A program made the translations under genes and the position numbers. A stretch of 35,441 nt of DNA, taken from contig NZ_SSTC01000047.1 of NCBI RefSeq assembly GCF_004801855.1, positions 1-35,441 of the forward strand, read 5' to 3'. Numbering within the stretch: position 1 is the stretch's first letter; the number at the start of each line of letters is the position of its first letter. The notes below the pieces were generated by a model. The model worked only from the letters and a program-made list of their open reading frames with translations, had not been told where the DNA came from and searched no databases. Shown one piece after another: positions 9,630 to 19,152 of the stretch. The stretch is from Pseudomonas sp. A-1 (GTDB lineage Bacteria > Pseudomonadota > Gammaproteobacteria > Pseudomonadales > Pseudomonadaceae).

Positions 9630-10235
9630 TCAGTGCAGACCCTGGATGTAGCTGGACACCGCTTCGATGTCCTTGTTGCTCAGCTTGGCGGCGATGGAGC
9701 GCATGATCATGGCGTCGCCGTCGTTGGTGCGGTTGCCTTCGCGGAAGTCGGTCAGCTGCTTGGTCACGTACTGGGCGTGCTGGCCGTTGAGCTGCGGGAA
9801 GCCGGCCAGGTCGTTGCCGCGGCCGTCCGGAGCGTGGCAGCCGGTGCAGGCCGGCATGCCCAGTTCCAGGTTGCCGCCGCGGAACAGCGCTTCGCCGCGC
9901 GCCACCAGCTTGGGATCGGCCTGGCCGATGCTGCCCTTCTGGCTGGAGAAGTAGGCGGCGATGTCGGCCAGATCCTGGTCGCTCAGGTTGTTGAGCAGGC
10001 CGGTCATCTCGATCACGGTACGCTTACCACCCTTGATGTCCTGCATCTGCTTGAGCAGATAGCGCTCGCCCTGGCCAGCCAGTTTCGGGAAATTGGGCGC
10101 TGCGCTGTTGCCGTCCGGGCCGTGGCAGGCGCCGCAGACGGCTGCCTTGGTCTGTCCAGCGGTGGCATCGCCGGCGGCATGGGCCACACCGGTCACGCCC
10201 AGGGTCAACAGCAGACTCACGAGTAGTTTGTTCAT
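9630..10235 (-). CDS. cc4: Cytochrome c4 (di-haem)
   Basis: A 201-residue periplasmic protein with a signal peptide (cleavage after AHA, about residue 20) and two similar halves. Each half bears a haem motif, CGACH followed by GPDGNSAAPNFPKLAGQ and CTGCH followed by APDGRGND and FPQLNGQH. This tandem di-haem layout and length are those of cytochrome c4, which carries electrons between the bc1 complex and terminal oxidases. Axial methionines are available in EMTGLLNNLSDQD and MIMRSIAAKLSNKD. It lies 42 bases downstream of a cytochrome c5-like gene and is probably cotranscribed. Confidence 0.94.
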   Translation of the reverse strand: MNKLLVSLLLTLGVTGVAHAAGDATAGQTKAAVCGACHGPDGNSAAPNFPKLAGQGERYLLKQMQDIKGGKRTVIEMTGLLNNLSDQDLADIAAYFSSQKGSIGQADPKLVARGEALFRGGNLELGMPACTGCHAPDGRGNDLAGFPQLNGQHAQYVTKQLTDFREGNRTNDGDAMIMRSIAAKLSNKDIEAVSSYIQGLH

Positions 10236-10277
10236 CAGCTAATCCAGCTACGGCTAAAGGTAAGGGGGGTATCGGGA

Positions 10278-10574
10278 TTACTTGGAGGCACTCATCCACT
10301 CGATGACGGCCTTGTAGTCCTCGGCGGTGCAGTCCATGCACATGCCGCGCGGCGGCATGGCATTGAAGCCGTTGGTGACGCTTGCGACCAGTGCATCCAT
10401 ACCCTTGGCCAGACGCGGTTCCCAGGCGGCCTTGTCGCCCTTCAGCGGTGCCATGGGCAGTGCGCCGTTGTGGCAGGCGGCACAGGCACGATTGAACACC
10501 GCTTCCGGATCCTGGGCGGCCTGCGCGGAGGCGGCGGCAGCAACGAGCGACACAGCAAGCAACAGTTTCTTCAT
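10278..10574 (-). CDS. Cytochrome c5 family monohaem cytochrome
   Basis: A 98-residue periplasmic protein with a signal peptide (to AQA, about residue 20) and one haem motif, CAACH. The C-terminal half has [24 protein letters not shown], with the axial Met and the extra C-x-x-C pair typical of the small cytochrome c5 group. It probably works with cytochrome c4 as a periplasmic electron carrier. It is the first gene of the c5-c4 unit and diverges from engB. Confidence 0.92.
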   Translation of the reverse strand: MKKLLLAVSLVAAAASAQAAQDPEAVFNRACAACHNGALPMAPLKGDKAAWEPRLAKGMDALVASVTNGFNAMPPRGMCMDCTAEDYKAVIEWMSASK

Positions 10575-10679
10575 GGTCGACCTCTTCTACATCAGGGGAA
10601 AACGGCCCGTCGCTCTGCCGGCGGGGTCCGTCCGCGTGGACACTGAACTTGGGAATAAAGCGCACACAAAATCCGTGGC

Positions 10680-10685
10680 ATTATA
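10680..10685 (-). promoter_or_regulatory. Candidate -10 element for the cytochrome c5-c4 operon
   Basis: A perfect TATAAT on the minus strand in an otherwise GC-rich divergent region, about 105 bases upstream of the c5 ATG. No good -35 is found at 17 bases, so the promoter may need an activator. The overlapping sequence could also serve engB on the other strand. Confidence 0.35.
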
Positions 10686-10797
10686 TACAGGCGACGTCAA
10701 AACGGAAACGGAACCGCCGTCAGCGACACTTTGTCGCAGCACCTACCAGCCCCAGCCTGCAACGCGTTGTTGCGCAGGCGCAGAACAGGCCCTCGCC

Positions 10798-11445
10798 ATG
10801 TCCGTCAAGAATCCCATCCTCGGTCTGTGTCAGCAGGCCGCCTTCATCAAGAGCGCCGCCCAGGTCGACCAGTGTCCGCCGGACGAGGGCTTCGAGGTGG
10901 CCTTCGCCGGGCGCTCCAACGCCGGCAAGTCCAGCGCGCTGAACACCCTGACCCATGCCCGCCTGGCGCGCACCTCGAAGACCCCGGGGCGTACCCAGCT
11001 GATCAACTTCTTCCGCCTCGACGACCAGCGCCGCCTGGTCGACCTGCCCGGCTACGGCTACGCCAAGGTGCCGATCCCGCTCAAGCAGCACTGGCAGCGC
11101 CACCTCGAGGCCTACCTGGGCAGCCGCCACAGCCTGGTCGGCGTGGTGCTGCTCATGGACATCCGCCATCCGCTCACCGAGTTCGACCTGCTGATGCTCG
11201 ACTGGGCCAAGGCCAGCTGCCTGCCCATGCACATCCTGCTGACCAAGGCCGACAAGCTGACCTTCGGCGCGGCGAAGAACACCCTGCTCAAGGTGCAGAA
11301 GGAGATCCGCCAGGGCTGGGGCGAGGTGGCCAGCGTGCAGCTGTTCTCCGCGCCCAAGCGCCAGGGCATCGAGGATGCGCAGGCCGTGCTGGCCGGCTGG
11401 ATGGGCCTGCTGGAGGAAGACGAGGCGGTCGCCGAGCAGGCCTGA
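10798..11445 (+). CDS. engB: Ribosome biogenesis GTP-binding protein EngB (YihA/YsxC)
   Basis: A 215-residue GTPase with all G motifs: G1 GRSNAGKSS, a G2-region Thr in [10 protein letters not shown]3 DLPGYG, G4 TKAD and a G5-like SAPK. EngB acts in late assembly of the 50S subunit and is usually essential. The start [16 protein letters not shown] matches the Pseudomonas form as I recall it. Convergent placement with polA, with an sRNA gene between them, is conserved in gammaproteobacteria. Confidence 0.95.
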   Translation: MSVKNPILGLCQQAAFIKSAAQVDQCPPDEGFEVAFAGRSNAGKSSALNTLTHARLARTSKTPGRTQLINFFRLDDQRRLVDLPGYGYAKVPIPLKQHWQRHLEAYLGSRHSLVGVVLLMDIRHPLTEFDLLMLDWAKASCLPMHILLTKADKLTFGAAKNTLLKVQKEIRQGWGEVASVQLFSAPKRQGIEDAQAVLAGWMGLLEEDEAVAEQA

Positions 11446-11459
11446 GGTTTCGCGCAGGC

Positions 11460-11589
11460 AAAAAAAACCGACCTTCCGTTGGGGGGATGGAAGGTCGGTC
11501 ATCGAGCCCGGCTGCCAGGGCGGGGCAGGCGGGCGTTCTGCCAACACAGGGTTCTGCAAGGAAACCCATGAGGGGTCTGCCAACCACTC
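11460..11589 (-). ncRNA. ersA: Small regulatory RNA ErsA (Spot 42 position)
   Basis: The polA-engB gap carries a transcript-like unit on the polA strand, with no ORF. It starts about 7 bases after a sigma-22-like promoter. It contains GGCAGACCCCTCATGGG and CCTTGCAGAACCC segments that I recall from ErsA, and ends in a strong terminator: an 11-base stem (11467-11477 with 11489-11499) followed by eight T. The predicted length of about 130 nt agrees with known ErsA. ErsA is an Hfq-dependent envelope-stress sRNA that represses algC and other mRNAs. The exact 5' end is estimated from the promoter. Confidence 0.8.
11467..11499 (-). terminator. Rho-independent terminator of ersA (and of polA read-through)
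   Basis: A perfect 11-base stem, ACCGACCTTCC paired with GGAAGGTCGGT, has an 11-base loop. It is followed on the minus strand by eight T (11467-11460). On the plus strand the A-run precedes the stem, so it may weakly terminate engB as well. Confidence 0.85.
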
Positions 11590-11595
11590 AGAACA

Positions 11596-11623
11596 ATTGA
11601 CCGCGGCCTGCGCGACAAAGTTC
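11596..11623 (-). promoter_or_regulatory. Sigma-22 (AlgU/RpoE)-like promoter of ersA
   Basis: On the minus strand GAACTT (11623-11618) is followed after 16-17 bases by GTCAAT (11601-11596). AlgU promoters are GAACTT-N16/17-TCnnA, so the -35 is perfect and the -10 fair. Position relative to the sRNA body matches envelope-stress control of ErsA. Confidence 0.6.
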
Positions 11624-11642
11624 AGCCGTTGGTCGGCTCGGC

Positions 11643-14468
11643 TCAGTGGGCCTCGTCCCAGTTGCTGCCCACCCCGGCCTCGACCAGCAGCGGCACATCC
11701 AGCTGCGCGGCGCCGCTCATGCGCGGCAGCAGGCCGGCCTCGAGTTCCTCCACCTGGTCCTCGCGCACTTCCAGCACCAGTTCGTCGTGCACCTGGAGGA
11801 TCATCCGCGCATCCAGCCCGGACTCCTGCAGCCAGGCGTCCACCGCCACCATGGCGCGCTTGATGATGTCCGCCGCGGTGCCCTGCATCGGCGCGTTGAT
11901 CGCCGTGCGCTCGGCGGCCTTGCGCATGGCGCCGTTCTTCGAGTGGATCTCCGGCAGGTACAGGCGGCGGCCGAACAGGGTCTCGACGTAGCCCTGCGCC
12001 GCGGCCTGCTCGCGGGTGCGTTCCATATAGGCCAGCACGCCGGGATAGCGGGCGAAGTAGCGGTCGATGTAGGCCTGCGCCTGCTTGCGCTCGACGCCGA
12101 TCTGTTTGGCCAGGCCGAAGGCGCTCATGCCGTAGATCAGGCCGAAGTTGATCGCCTTGGCGCTGCGCCGCTGCTCGGAGCTGACCTGCTCCAGCTCGAC
12201 GCCGAACACCTCGGCGGCGGTGGCGCGGTGCACGTCGCGGCCGTGGCGGAAGGCGTCCAGCAGGCCCGCGTCCTGGGCCAGGTGGGCCATGATGCGCAGC
12301 TCGATCTGCGAGTAGTCGGCGGCCACCAGCCGGTAGCCCGGCGCGGCGACGAAGGCCTGGCGGATGCGCCGCCCTTCGGCGGTGCGGATCGGGATGTTCT
12401 GCAGGTTCGGGTCGCTGGAGGACAGCCGGCCGGTGGCGGTCACCGCCTGGTGGTAGCTGGTGTGGATGCGCCCGGTGCGCGGGTTGATCTGCTCGGGCAG
12501 CTTGTCGGTGTAGGTGCTCTTCAGCTTGCTGACGCTGCGGTAGTCCATCAGCACCTGCGGCAGTTCGAAACCCTGCTCGGCCAGCTCGGCGAGCACGCTC
12601 TCGGCGGTGGAGGCCTGGCCCTTGGCGGTCTTCGACAGCACCGGCAGGCCGAGCTTGTCGTAGAGGATGGCGCCGAGCTGCTTGGGCGAGGCGAGGTTGA
12701 ATTCCTCGCCGGCCAGCTCGAAGGCCTGACGCTGCAGCTGCTGCATCTTCTCGCCCAGCTCGACGCTCTGCTGGCCGAGCAGCTTGGCGTCGACCAGCGC
12801 GCCGTGGCGCTCGATGCGCGCCAGCACCGGCACCAGCGGCATCTCGATCTCGGTCAGCACCTTCGCCAGCGCCGGCACGGCTTCCAGCTTCTGCCACAGG
12901 GTCTGGTGCAGGCGCAGGGTGACGTCGGCGTCCTCGGCGGCGTAGGGGCCGGCCTGCTCGAGGGCGATCTGGTCGAAGGTCAGCTGCTTGGCGCCCTTGC
13001 CGGCGATGTCCTCGAACTTCACCGTGCTCTGGCCGAGGTACTTGAGCGCCAGGCTGTCCATGTCGTGGCGGGTGGCGGTGGAGTCCAGCACGTAGGACTC
13101 CAGCATGGTGTCGAAGGCCACGCCGCGCACCTCGATGCCGCAGCGGGCGAGGATGTTGATGTCGTACTTGGCGTGCTGGCCGACCTTGGCCCTGGCCGGG
13201 TCTTCCAGCAGCGGCTTGAGCGCGGCCAGCACCGTGTCGCGGTCCAGCTGCGCGGGTACGCCCATGTAGCTGTGGGTCAGCGGCACGTAGGCCGCCTCAA
13301 AGGCGCTGACCGCGAAGGAAATGCCGACCAGCTCGGCCTGCTGGGCGTCGAGGCCGGTGGTCTCGGTGTCGAAGGCGAACAGCTCGGCCGCCTCGAGCTT
13401 TTCCAGCCAGGCGTCGAACTGCGCCTGTTCCAGCACGATCTCGTAGCGGGTCTCGGGCGCAGCCGCGGCTTCTGTGGCAGTGGCAGTCGCCGCGCCGCCT
13501 TCGGCGGGAGCGCCGGACGCCGGAGTGCCGGCCACCGGAGTGCCGGCCACCGGAGTGCCGGCCACCGGTACGCCGGCGGCCTTCGCCTCGCGCAGCAGCT
13601 CGTCCAGCCAGCTCCTGAACTCCAGGGTGCGGTACAGCTCGATCAGTGCCGGGCGGTCGGCTTCGCCCGGGTGCAGGTCGTCGAGGGCGACGTCCAGCGC
13701 CACGTCGGTCTTGATGGTCGCCAGCCGGTAGGACAGGTAGGCCATCTCGCGGTGCTCCTCGAGCTTGGCCGGCAGCGACTTGGCGCCGCGGATCGGCAGC
13801 GCCGGCACCTGCTCGAGGCTGGAATAGATCAGGTCGAGGCCGCCGCCGAGGCCCTGCAGCAGGCCCAGCGCGGTCTTCTCGCCGACCCCGGGCACGCCGG
13901 GGATGTTGTCGACCTTGTCGCCCATCAGCGCCAGGTAGTCGATGATCAGCTCCGGGCCGATGCCGAACTTGGCCACCACGCCGTCGCGGTCCAGGTAGGT
14001 CGGCGGGTTGGTCATGGTGTTGACCAGGCTGATGTGGCCGTCGACCAGTTGGGCCATGTCCTTGTCGCCGGTGGAGATCAGCACCGGGCGGTCGGCGGCG
14101 GCGCTGGAGCGCGCCAGGGTGCCGATCACGTCGTCGGCCTCCACGCCCTCGATGCACAGCAGCGGCAGGCCGAGGGCGCGCACGCAGGCGTGCAGCGGCT
14201 CGATCTGCACGCGCAGGTCGTCGGGCATCGGCGGGCGATGCGACTTGTAGTGCTCGAACAGCTCGTCGCGGAAGGTCGGACCCTTGGCGTCGAACACCAC
14301 GGCGAACGGGCTGTCCGGGTACTGGCGGCGCAGCGACAGCAGCATGTTCAGCACGCCCTTGACCGCCCCGGTGGGCAGGCCGGCGGAGGTGTGCAGCGGC
14401 GGCAGGGCGTGGAAGGCGCGGTACAGGTAGGAGGAACCGTCCACCAGGACGAGAGGGGCTAGACTCAT
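11643..14468 (-). CDS. polA: DNA polymerase I
   Basis: A 941-residue enzyme with three domains. These are the 5'-nuclease (about 1-295; [40 protein letters not shown]), the 3'-5' exonuclease ([11 protein letters not shown] with its D-x-E pair, so proofreading looks intact) and the polymerase ([37 protein letters not shown]). It fills gaps and removes RNA primers. The start at 14468 ([13 protein letters not shown]) is set by homology; an upstream reading adds an unlikely 74 residues. The linker between the nuclease domains contains an alanine/proline-rich insert with exact 15-base tandem repeats (13522-13566). ErsA lies just downstream. Confidence 0.96.
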   Translation of the reverse strand: MSLAPLVLVDGSSYLYRAFHALPPLHTSAGLPTGAVKGVLNMLLSLRRQYPDSPFAVVFDAKGPTFRDELFEHYKSHRPPMPDDLRVQIEPLHACVRALGLPLLCIEGVEADDVIGTLARSSAAADRPVLISTGDKDMAQLVDGHISLVNTMTNPPTYLDRDGVVAKFGIGPELIIDYLALMGDKVDNIPGVPGVGEKTALGLLQGLGGGLDLIYSSLEQVPALPIRGAKSLPAKLEEHREMAYLSYRLATIKTDVALDVALDDLHPGEADRPALIELYRTLEFRSWLDELLREAKAAGVPVAGTPVAGTPVAGTPASGAPAEGGAATATATEAAAAPETRYEIVLEQAQFDAWLEKLEAAELFAFDTETTGLDAQQAELVGISFAVSAFEAAYVPLTHSYMGVPAQLDRDTVLAALKPLLEDPARAKVGQHAKYDINILARCGIEVRGVAFDTMLESYVLDSTATRHDMDSLALKYLGQSTVKFEDIAGKGAKQLTFDQIALEQAGPYAAEDADVTLRLHQTLWQKLEAVPALAKVLTEIEMPLVPVLARIERHGALVDAKLLGQQSVELGEKMQQLQRQAFELAGEEFNLASPKQLGAILYDKLGLPVLSKTAKGQASTAESVLAELAEQGFELPQVLMDYRSVSKLKSTYTDKLPEQINPRTGRIHTSYHQAVTATGRLSSSDPNLQNIPIRTAEGRRIRQAFVAAPGYRLVAADYSQIELRIMAHLAQDAGLLDAFRHGRDVHRATAAEVFGVELEQVSSEQRRSAKAINFGLIYGMSAFGLAKQIGVERKQAQAYIDRYFARYPGVLAYMERTREQAAAQGYVETLFGRRLYLPEIHSKNGAMRKAAERTAINAPMQGTAADIIKRAMVAVDAWLQESGLDARMILQVHDELVLEVREDQVEELEAGLLPRMSGAAQLDVPLLVEAGVGSNWDEAH
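13522..13566 (-). repeat. 15-base tandem repeat within the polA linker
   Basis: Three exact copies of GGAGTGCCGGCCACC (plus-strand reading) stand head to tail, and a degenerate fourth follows. The period is a multiple of 3, so the frame is kept. It encodes VAGTP-type units in the linker between the 5'-nuclease and exonuclease domains, at about residues 300-320. Confidence 0.9.
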
Positions 14469-14544
14469 GGGGAAATCGACTCTTCGGCGATGCGACCGGG
14501 TAAGATGGCTGTATCGATGACTGCAAAGGGACAAGGTTACCACC

Positions 14545-14829
14545 ATGCGCGCAATCAACCGTCTGCTGCTCGTTGGCCTGCTGGCCGCCGCCCCGCTGGC
14601 CGCCGTTGCCCAGGACGAGGCGCCGAGCGGCGAACCGGACGTGACCATCCGCCAGGAAGGCGACAAGACCATCCAGGAATACCGCATCAACGGCTTCCTC
14701 TACGCCATCAAGGTCACCCCCAAGGTCGGCAAGCCGTACTTCCTGGTGCGCGCCGACGGCGACAGCAACTTCATCCGCTCGGACAACCCGGACATGCTGA
14801 TCCCGCAGTGGGAGATCTTCCGCTGGTAA
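14545..14829 (+). CDS. DUF2782 family small exported protein
   Basis: A 94-residue protein with a signal peptide ([17 protein letters not shown], cleavage about residue 23). The compact conserved domain contains [41 protein letters not shown] and PQWEIFRW, as in the DUF2782 family. It lies between polA (divergent) and thrB (same strand, 28 bases downstream), its usual place in Pseudomonas. Function is unknown; it is predicted to be periplasmic. Confidence 0.88.
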   Translation: MRAINRLLLVGLLAAAPLAAVAQDEAPSGEPDVTIRQEGDKTIQEYRINGFLYAIKVTPKVGKPYFLVRADGDSNFIRSDNPDMLIPQWEIFRW

Positions 14830-14857
14830 GCCGCTGAGTCCCGATCGAGGAGGCCCC

Positions 14858-15817
14858 ATGTCCGTCTTCACCCCGCTTGAGCGTCACGAGCTGGAAGCCT
14901 TCCTCGCTCCCTACGGGCTGGGCCGCCTGCTGGCGTTCCAGGGCATCGCCGCCGGCACCGAGAACAGCAACTTCTTCGTCAGCCTGGAGCGCGGCGAGTA
15001 CGTGCTGACCCTGGTCGAGCGCGGCCCGCGCGAGGGCCTGGGCTTCAGCGTCGCCCTGCTCGACGTGCTGCACGGCGCCGGCCTGCCGGTGCCCTTCGCC
15101 CTGCGCACCGCCGACGGCACCGCCATCGGCGAACTGGCCGGCCTGCCGGCGCTGCTGCAGCCGCGCCTGCCCGGCCACCACGTCGGCCTGCCCAATGCGC
15201 ACCAGTGCCGGGCGGTCGGCGAGCTGCTGGCGCGCCTGCACCTGGCCACCCGCGACGCGATCATCGAGCGGCCGAGCGACCGCGGTCTCGACTGGATGCT
15301 CGCCGAGGGGCCGCTGCAGGCCCTGCGCCTGGACGACGACGCCCGCCAGTTGCTCAAGGGCGCGCTGGAGGAGCTGGGCCGTCTGCGGCAGCGCCTGGAG
15401 GCGCTGCCGGCGGCCAACCTGCACGGCGACCTGTTCCACGACAACGTGCTGTTCGACGGCAACCACCTGTCCGGAGTGATCGACTTCCACAACGCCTGCT
15501 CCGGGCCGATGCTCTACGACCTGGCGATCGCCGCCAACGACTGGTGCGTGGAGCCGTGCGGCGAGTTCGACCACCATCGCCTCAATGCCCTGCTCGCCGG
15601 CTACGCCGCGCTGCGCCCGTTCGGCGCCGCCGAGGCCGAGCTGTGGCCGGCCATGCTGCGCGTGGCCTGCGTGCGCTTCTGGCTGTCGCGGCTGATCGCC
15701 GCCGAGGCCTTCGCCGGCCAGCCCGACGTGCTGGTCAAGGATCCCGAGGAGTTCCGCCGTCTGTTGCAGGCGCGCCAGCGGGTCGAGCCGGGGCAGGGAC
15801 TGCCGTTCGCCCTGTGA
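14858..15817 (+). CDS. thrB: Homoserine kinase (ThrB, APH-fold type)
   Basis: A 319-residue kinase of the aminoglycoside-phosphotransferase fold, the Pseudomonas type of ThrB rather than the GHMP type of E. coli. The N-terminal lobe has GTENSNFFVSLERGEYVLTL. The catalytic loop is HGDLFHDNVLFDG (Asp base and Asn), and the metal-binding loop is GVIDFHNA. It phosphorylates L-homoserine for threonine synthesis. A GAGGAG ribosome-binding site precedes the ATG. Length and neighbours (DUF2782 gene, polA) match the family. Confidence 0.93.
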   Translation: MSVFTPLERHELEAFLAPYGLGRLLAFQGIAAGTENSNFFVSLERGEYVLTLVERGPREGLGFSVALLDVLHGAGLPVPFALRTADGTAIGELAGLPALLQPRLPGHHVGLPNAHQCRAVGELLARLHLATRDAIIERPSDRGLDWMLAEGPLQALRLDDDARQLLKGALEELGRLRQRLEALPAANLHGDLFHDNVLFDGNHLSGVIDFHNACSGPMLYDLAIAANDWCVEPCGEFDHHRLNALLAGYAALRPFGAAEAELWPAMLRVACVRFWLSRLIAAEAFAGQPDVLVKDPEEFRRLLQARQRVEPGQGLPFAL

Positions 15818-15830
15818 CGGGCGGGGCCGC

Positions 15831-16367
15831 TCAGCCGAGATAGGTCGTCCGCCACTGCTGCAGCCGTGCATGCAGCTGCTGGTGGCGGCCGGTGCCCATG
15901 ACCTTTTCCTCGTGCGCGGCGAAGGCCTGCTGCAGCGCCGCCAGGACCGGCTCGTCGAGCAGGCGTTCGGTCATGGAGAACAGTGCGGCATTCTCCTTGC
16001 CGATGTGCGCGCGCAGGTGGCCGGCGTAGGCCGTGGCGGCGGCGGCGAAGTCTGCGCCCGGCCGCCGGCTGCAGGCCTGCGCCATGGCCTGGACCAGGGC
16101 GCGGCCCTGGATGTGCTCGGCGTGCAGTTCGTCGATGAAGCCGCCGTGCTCGGCGAGGCCGCCCGCGATCAGCGCGGGGAACAGCAGGGCCTCCTCCTTG
16201 CCGTGGTGGCACTGGTCGACGAAGGCGCGCAGGAAATCGAGGAACTCGCCGGCATCCTCGGCCGGCAGCTGGCCCTGCGCGGCCCGTTCGGCCATGCGCT
16301 CGAGGACCGGCAGGGCTTCGAGGATGGCGTCGTGCTCGTGCCGGAGTTCGGCGATGACCTGGCTCAT
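15831..16367 (-). CDS. Hemerythrin-like HHE-domain protein
   Basis: A 178-residue all-helical protein with the di-iron ligand pattern of hemerythrin-like cation-binding domains: LRHEHDAIL, DQCHHGKEEALLFPAL, ELHAEHIQGRAL and AHIGKENAALFSM, one set per helix. Such proteins bind O2, NO or iron, or act in iron-sulfur repair. No signal peptide is seen, so it is cytoplasmic. It converges with thrB, 13 bases away, and precedes two other metal-related genes on the same strand. Its specific role is unknown. Confidence 0.88.
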   Translation of the reverse strand: MSQVIAELRHEHDAILEALPVLERMAERAAQGQLPAEDAGEFLDFLRAFVDQCHHGKEEALLFPALIAGGLAEHGGFIDELHAEHIQGRALVQAMAQACSRRPGADFAAAATAYAGHLRAHIGKENAALFSMTERLLDEPVLAALQQAFAAHEEKVMGTGRHQQLHARLQQWRTTYLG

Positions 16368-16484
16368 GGGGGCTGCTCCGCGGCGGACGGGTCTACTGGG
16401 CAGTCTAGGAGCCGGGGGCGGCTTGTCCAGCCGCGAGGGGGGCAGCGCCGGCCACGCCGTTCGGCAGGGGCCGGCGCCGGTGCT

Positions 16485-16931
16485 TCAGAGCAGCGCCTTG
16501 AGGTCGTGCAGGCGGCGCTTGACGGTGGTGCTCAGCTTGCTGAATTCGCCGTGCAGCAGTTCGTGGGCCTCGTCCTGCTTGCCGGCCTGGCTGAGGGTCA
16601 CCACGCTGGAGGCGGTGTAGTGGAACATCTTGTGGGTGGCCTTGAGGTCCTGGAAGGTCATGTACTGGCCGAGGTGCGCCTCGCCGTCGCCGTAGATCCA
16701 CTTGCCGAGGTCGCAGCGCTCGTCGCAGCACACCACCTCGGGGCGCAGGTCCTCCTGCGACTTGCCGGTCAGGTAGGTTTCCAGACGCAGCTTCCAGTTG
16801 TCGTGGGCCATCACGGCGACGTCGATGTTGAGCGTCTCCGCCGCCTTGATCAGCGCGGCCTGCGCCTCCTGCTTGGCCTTCTCGGTTTCCTTGGAGTGGC
16901 TGTCCATCTTGAAGAAGTCGAAGAAGCTCAT
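16485..16931 (-). CDS. Stand-alone CZB (chemoreceptor zinc-binding) domain protein
   Basis: A 148-residue soluble protein. An N-terminal charged helix (about residues 8-33) is followed by the CZB domain, with AHDNWKLRLETYL (first His), the signature CDLGKWIYGDGEAHLG (Cys and aromatic core), FQDLKATHKMFHYTA and LLHGEFSKLS. CZB domains bind zinc through a Cys-His3 site and sense zinc or hypochlorous acid, usually attached to chemoreceptors or diguanylate cyclases. Here no effector domain is present. An extra CC pair precedes the signature (VVCCDERCDLG). Its partner is unknown. Confidence 0.85.
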   Translation of the reverse strand: MSFFDFFKMDSHSKETEKAKQEAQAALIKAAETLNIDVAVMAHDNWKLRLETYLTGKSQEDLRPEVVCCDERCDLGKWIYGDGEAHLGQYMTFQDLKATHKMFHYTASSVVTLSQAGKQDEAHELLHGEFSKLSTTVKRRLHDLKALL

Positions 16932-17162
16932 GGCGGTTGTCCTTTTCCTGGGCGCGCCGCAGCCGGAGGGCGCGACGGGCGGGCTTCCTGGGCGGGCGCT
17001 GCCCGGTGGGTGGTGGTGGTGCGTCTGGCATCCATCCTGACACCGCGCGGAGGCCGGGCATTGACCGGGATCAGCCGCGCTCCGGGAATGCTTGGCAGAA
17101 GCGGGCGGCGGACAAGGGGAGGGGAAAGGATGGAGGCGCCGCGCACAGGCGGCGCCCGGGGG

Positions 17163-17627
17163 TCACATCTGCGACTGCAGATAGTTCTCCAGGCCGAGCT
17201 TGTCGATCAGGCCGAGCTGGATCTCCAGCCAGTAGGCGTGGTCTTCCTCGGTGTCGTGCAGCTGCTTCTCGAGGATCTCGCGGGTGACGTAGTCCTGGTG
17301 CTGCTCGCACAGGGCGATGCCCTTGGCCAGCGCGGCGCGCACCTCGTACTCCAGCGCCAGGTCGGTCTTGAGCATCTCCGGCACGGTCCTGCCGACCCGC
17401 ACGGCGTCGGGGGTCATGTCCGGCACGCCCTCGAGGAACAGGATGCGCTGCAGCAGGGCGTCGGCGTGCTCGGTTTCCTCGACCATCTCGTGGTCGAGCC
17501 GCTCGTAGAGCCTGGTGAAGCCCCAGTCCTGGTACATGCGCGAGTGCACGAAGTACTGGTCGCGGGCGGCCAGCTCGCCCTTGAGCAGGGTCTTCAGGTA
17601 GTCGATGACGGCGGTGTGACCTTTCAT
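17163..17627 (-). CDS. ftnA: Bacterial ferritin FtnA (often annotated as bacterioferritin BfrA)
   Basis: A 154-residue four-helix ferritin. It begins [36 protein letters not shown] and closely resembles P. aeruginosa FtnA as I recall it. Ferroxidase ligands E18, E51, H54, E93, E127 and H130 are present. The haem-binding methionine of bacterioferritins (M52) is replaced by threonine, so it should not bind haem at the subunit interface. It stores iron as a 24-mer in the cytoplasm. The ATG at 17627 is chosen by homology; upstream in-frame sequence is not ferritin-like. Confidence 0.9.
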   Translation of the reverse strand: MKGHTAVIDYLKTLLKGELAARDQYFVHSRMYQDWGFTRLYERLDHEMVEETEHADALLQRILFLEGVPDMTPDAVRVGRTVPEMLKTDLALEYEVRAALAKGIALCEQHQDYVTREILEKQLHDTEEDHAYWLEIQLGLIDKLGLENYLQSQM

Positions 17628-17736
17628 GGCGGGGCATCCTGGAGCGTGAAGGAGCCTATGTTCGCCCCGTGGCGGCAGGGGATCAACCGAATATAGCCGC
17701 TGCGGGCGGGCCTGCGCGCGCGTGCCGCGCCATCCG

Positions 17737-18990
17737 TCAGGAAGCGGCGCGCTCCTCTTCGGCGGACTTCTGCGCTGCGCCCACCGCGCGGCCCAGCGCC
17801 GCATGCCGCGGCAGCAGCCACAGGCACCAGGCGAACAGCAGGGCGCCGGCACCGGCCAGGGTGGCGGGGGCGCCGAGGCGGGTGGCGAGCAGGCCGGCGC
17901 ACAGCCCGCCGAGCGCCTCGAAGCCGAAGCGGCAGGCGATGTAGAAGGACACCACGCGGCCGCGCAGCGCGTCCGGGGCCAGGCCCTGGATGAGGATGTT
18001 GGTGCCGACGTTGGCGCAGGTCAGGCCGAAGCCCAGCACGGCCATGGCGGCCAGCGCCAGCGGCAGGACGGTGCTGGCGGCGAACACCAGCAGGGCGCAG
18101 GCGCTCAGCGCGCTGGCGGCGAGGATCAACTGCACCTGACCGGCGGTGGAACGGCGGCTGGCGAGCAGCAGCGAGCCGAGCAGGGCGCCGCCGCCGGCGG
18201 CGCCCCACAGCCAGCCGAGGGTGGCGGCGTCGCCGGCGAACACGTCCTTGGCGAACACCGGCAGCAGCACCGCGTAGCAGGAGGCGGCGAAGTTGACCAC
18301 CATCACGCCGAGCATCAGCTGGCGCACCGTGGCCTGGCCGAGCACGTAGTCGAGGCCCTGGCGGAACACCGCACCCATCGAGCCGCGTGCCGGCGGCGGG
18401 GCGTCGATGCGCATGCGCAGCAGGCCGATCAGCAGGGCGAGGAAGGACAGCGCGTTGAGGGCGAAGCACAGCGCCTCGCCGGTCAGGCCGAGCAGCAGGC
18501 CGGCCAGCGGCGGGCCGAGGAAGCGCGAGGCGTTGACCAGCATGGCGTTGAGCGCCAGGGCGTTGGGCAGGTCGTCGCGGTCGCCGACGAAGCTGCTCAT
18601 CAGCGCCTGGCGCAGCGGCGTGTCGAAGGCGCCGAGCACGCCGAGCAGCGCGGCCATCGCCACCAGCAGCGCCGGGCCGATCCATTCCAGTGCGGTCAGC
18701 GCGGCGAGCAGAGCGGCCTGCACGGCGAGCGCCGCCTGGCTGGCGATCAGCAGGCGGCGCTTGTCGCGGCGGTCGATCCAGGCGCCGATCAGCGGGCCGA
18801 GCAGCAGCTGCGGCAGCAGGCTGAGGAAGCTGGTCAGGCCGAGCAGGGCGGCCGAGCCGGTCAGCCGGTAGACCAGCCAGGCCAGTGCCACCTGCTGGAT
18901 CCAGTTGCCGAGGATCGACACCAGGTGGCCGGTGAAGTACAGGCGGTAGTTGCGGTGGCGCAGGGCGCGCACGGCATGGGGCCAGCGCAT
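17737..18990 (-). CDS. MFS transporter, EntS/MFS_3-type exporter
   Basis: A protein of about 417 residues with 12 predicted membrane segments. The start [37 protein letters not shown] and the loop [13 protein letters not shown] are typical of the enterobactin-exporter-like MFS_3 family. [14 protein letters not shown] and the later [10 protein letters not shown] block fit too. These are proton-driven exporters of small molecules or drugs; the substrate is unknown. The ATG at 18990 is used; an in-frame GTG at 19017 would add nine residues (SSSPAAGA region), and neither has a clear ribosome-binding site. It diverges from the IclR regulator gene, which may control it. Confidence 0.88.
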   Translation of the reverse strand: MRWPHAVRALRHRNYRLYFTGHLVSILGNWIQQVALAWLVYRLTGSAALLGLTSFLSLLPQLLLGPLIGAWIDRRDKRRLLIASQAALAVQAALLAALTALEWIGPALLVAMAALLGVLGAFDTPLRQALMSSFVGDRDDLPNALALNAMLVNASRFLGPPLAGLLLGLTGEALCFALNALSFLALLIGLLRMRIDAPPPARGSMGAVFRQGLDYVLGQATVRQLMLGVMVVNFAASCYAVLLPVFAKDVFAGDAATLGWLWGAAGGGALLGSLLLASRRSTAGQVQLILAASALSACALLVFAASTVLPLALAAMAVLGFGLTCANVGTNILIQGLAPDALRGRVVSFYIACRFGFEALGGLCAGLLATRLGAPATLAGAGALLFAWCLWLLPRHAALGRAVGAAQKSAEEERAAS

Positions 18991-19152
18991 GGCGCCGGCG
19001 GCGGGGGAACTGCTCACGGGAAGGAATCGCAACCGGATGTGTCGGCGCCACAGCTTAGCGGCGCCGGCGGGTTTTGTCCCCCGGATCGCCCGGCAGGCCC
19101 GCCAGGGCGCGCTGCAGAGCGGCGCCGTCGCGCCGGCGGCGATTGCGAGCGG

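Noticed and set aside
11646-14462. A 938-codon open frame on the plus strand opposite polA
   Set aside because: It is the antisense shadow of polA in GC-rich DNA; its composition is low-complexity (His, Gln, Val, Gly rich) and no domain is recognisable.
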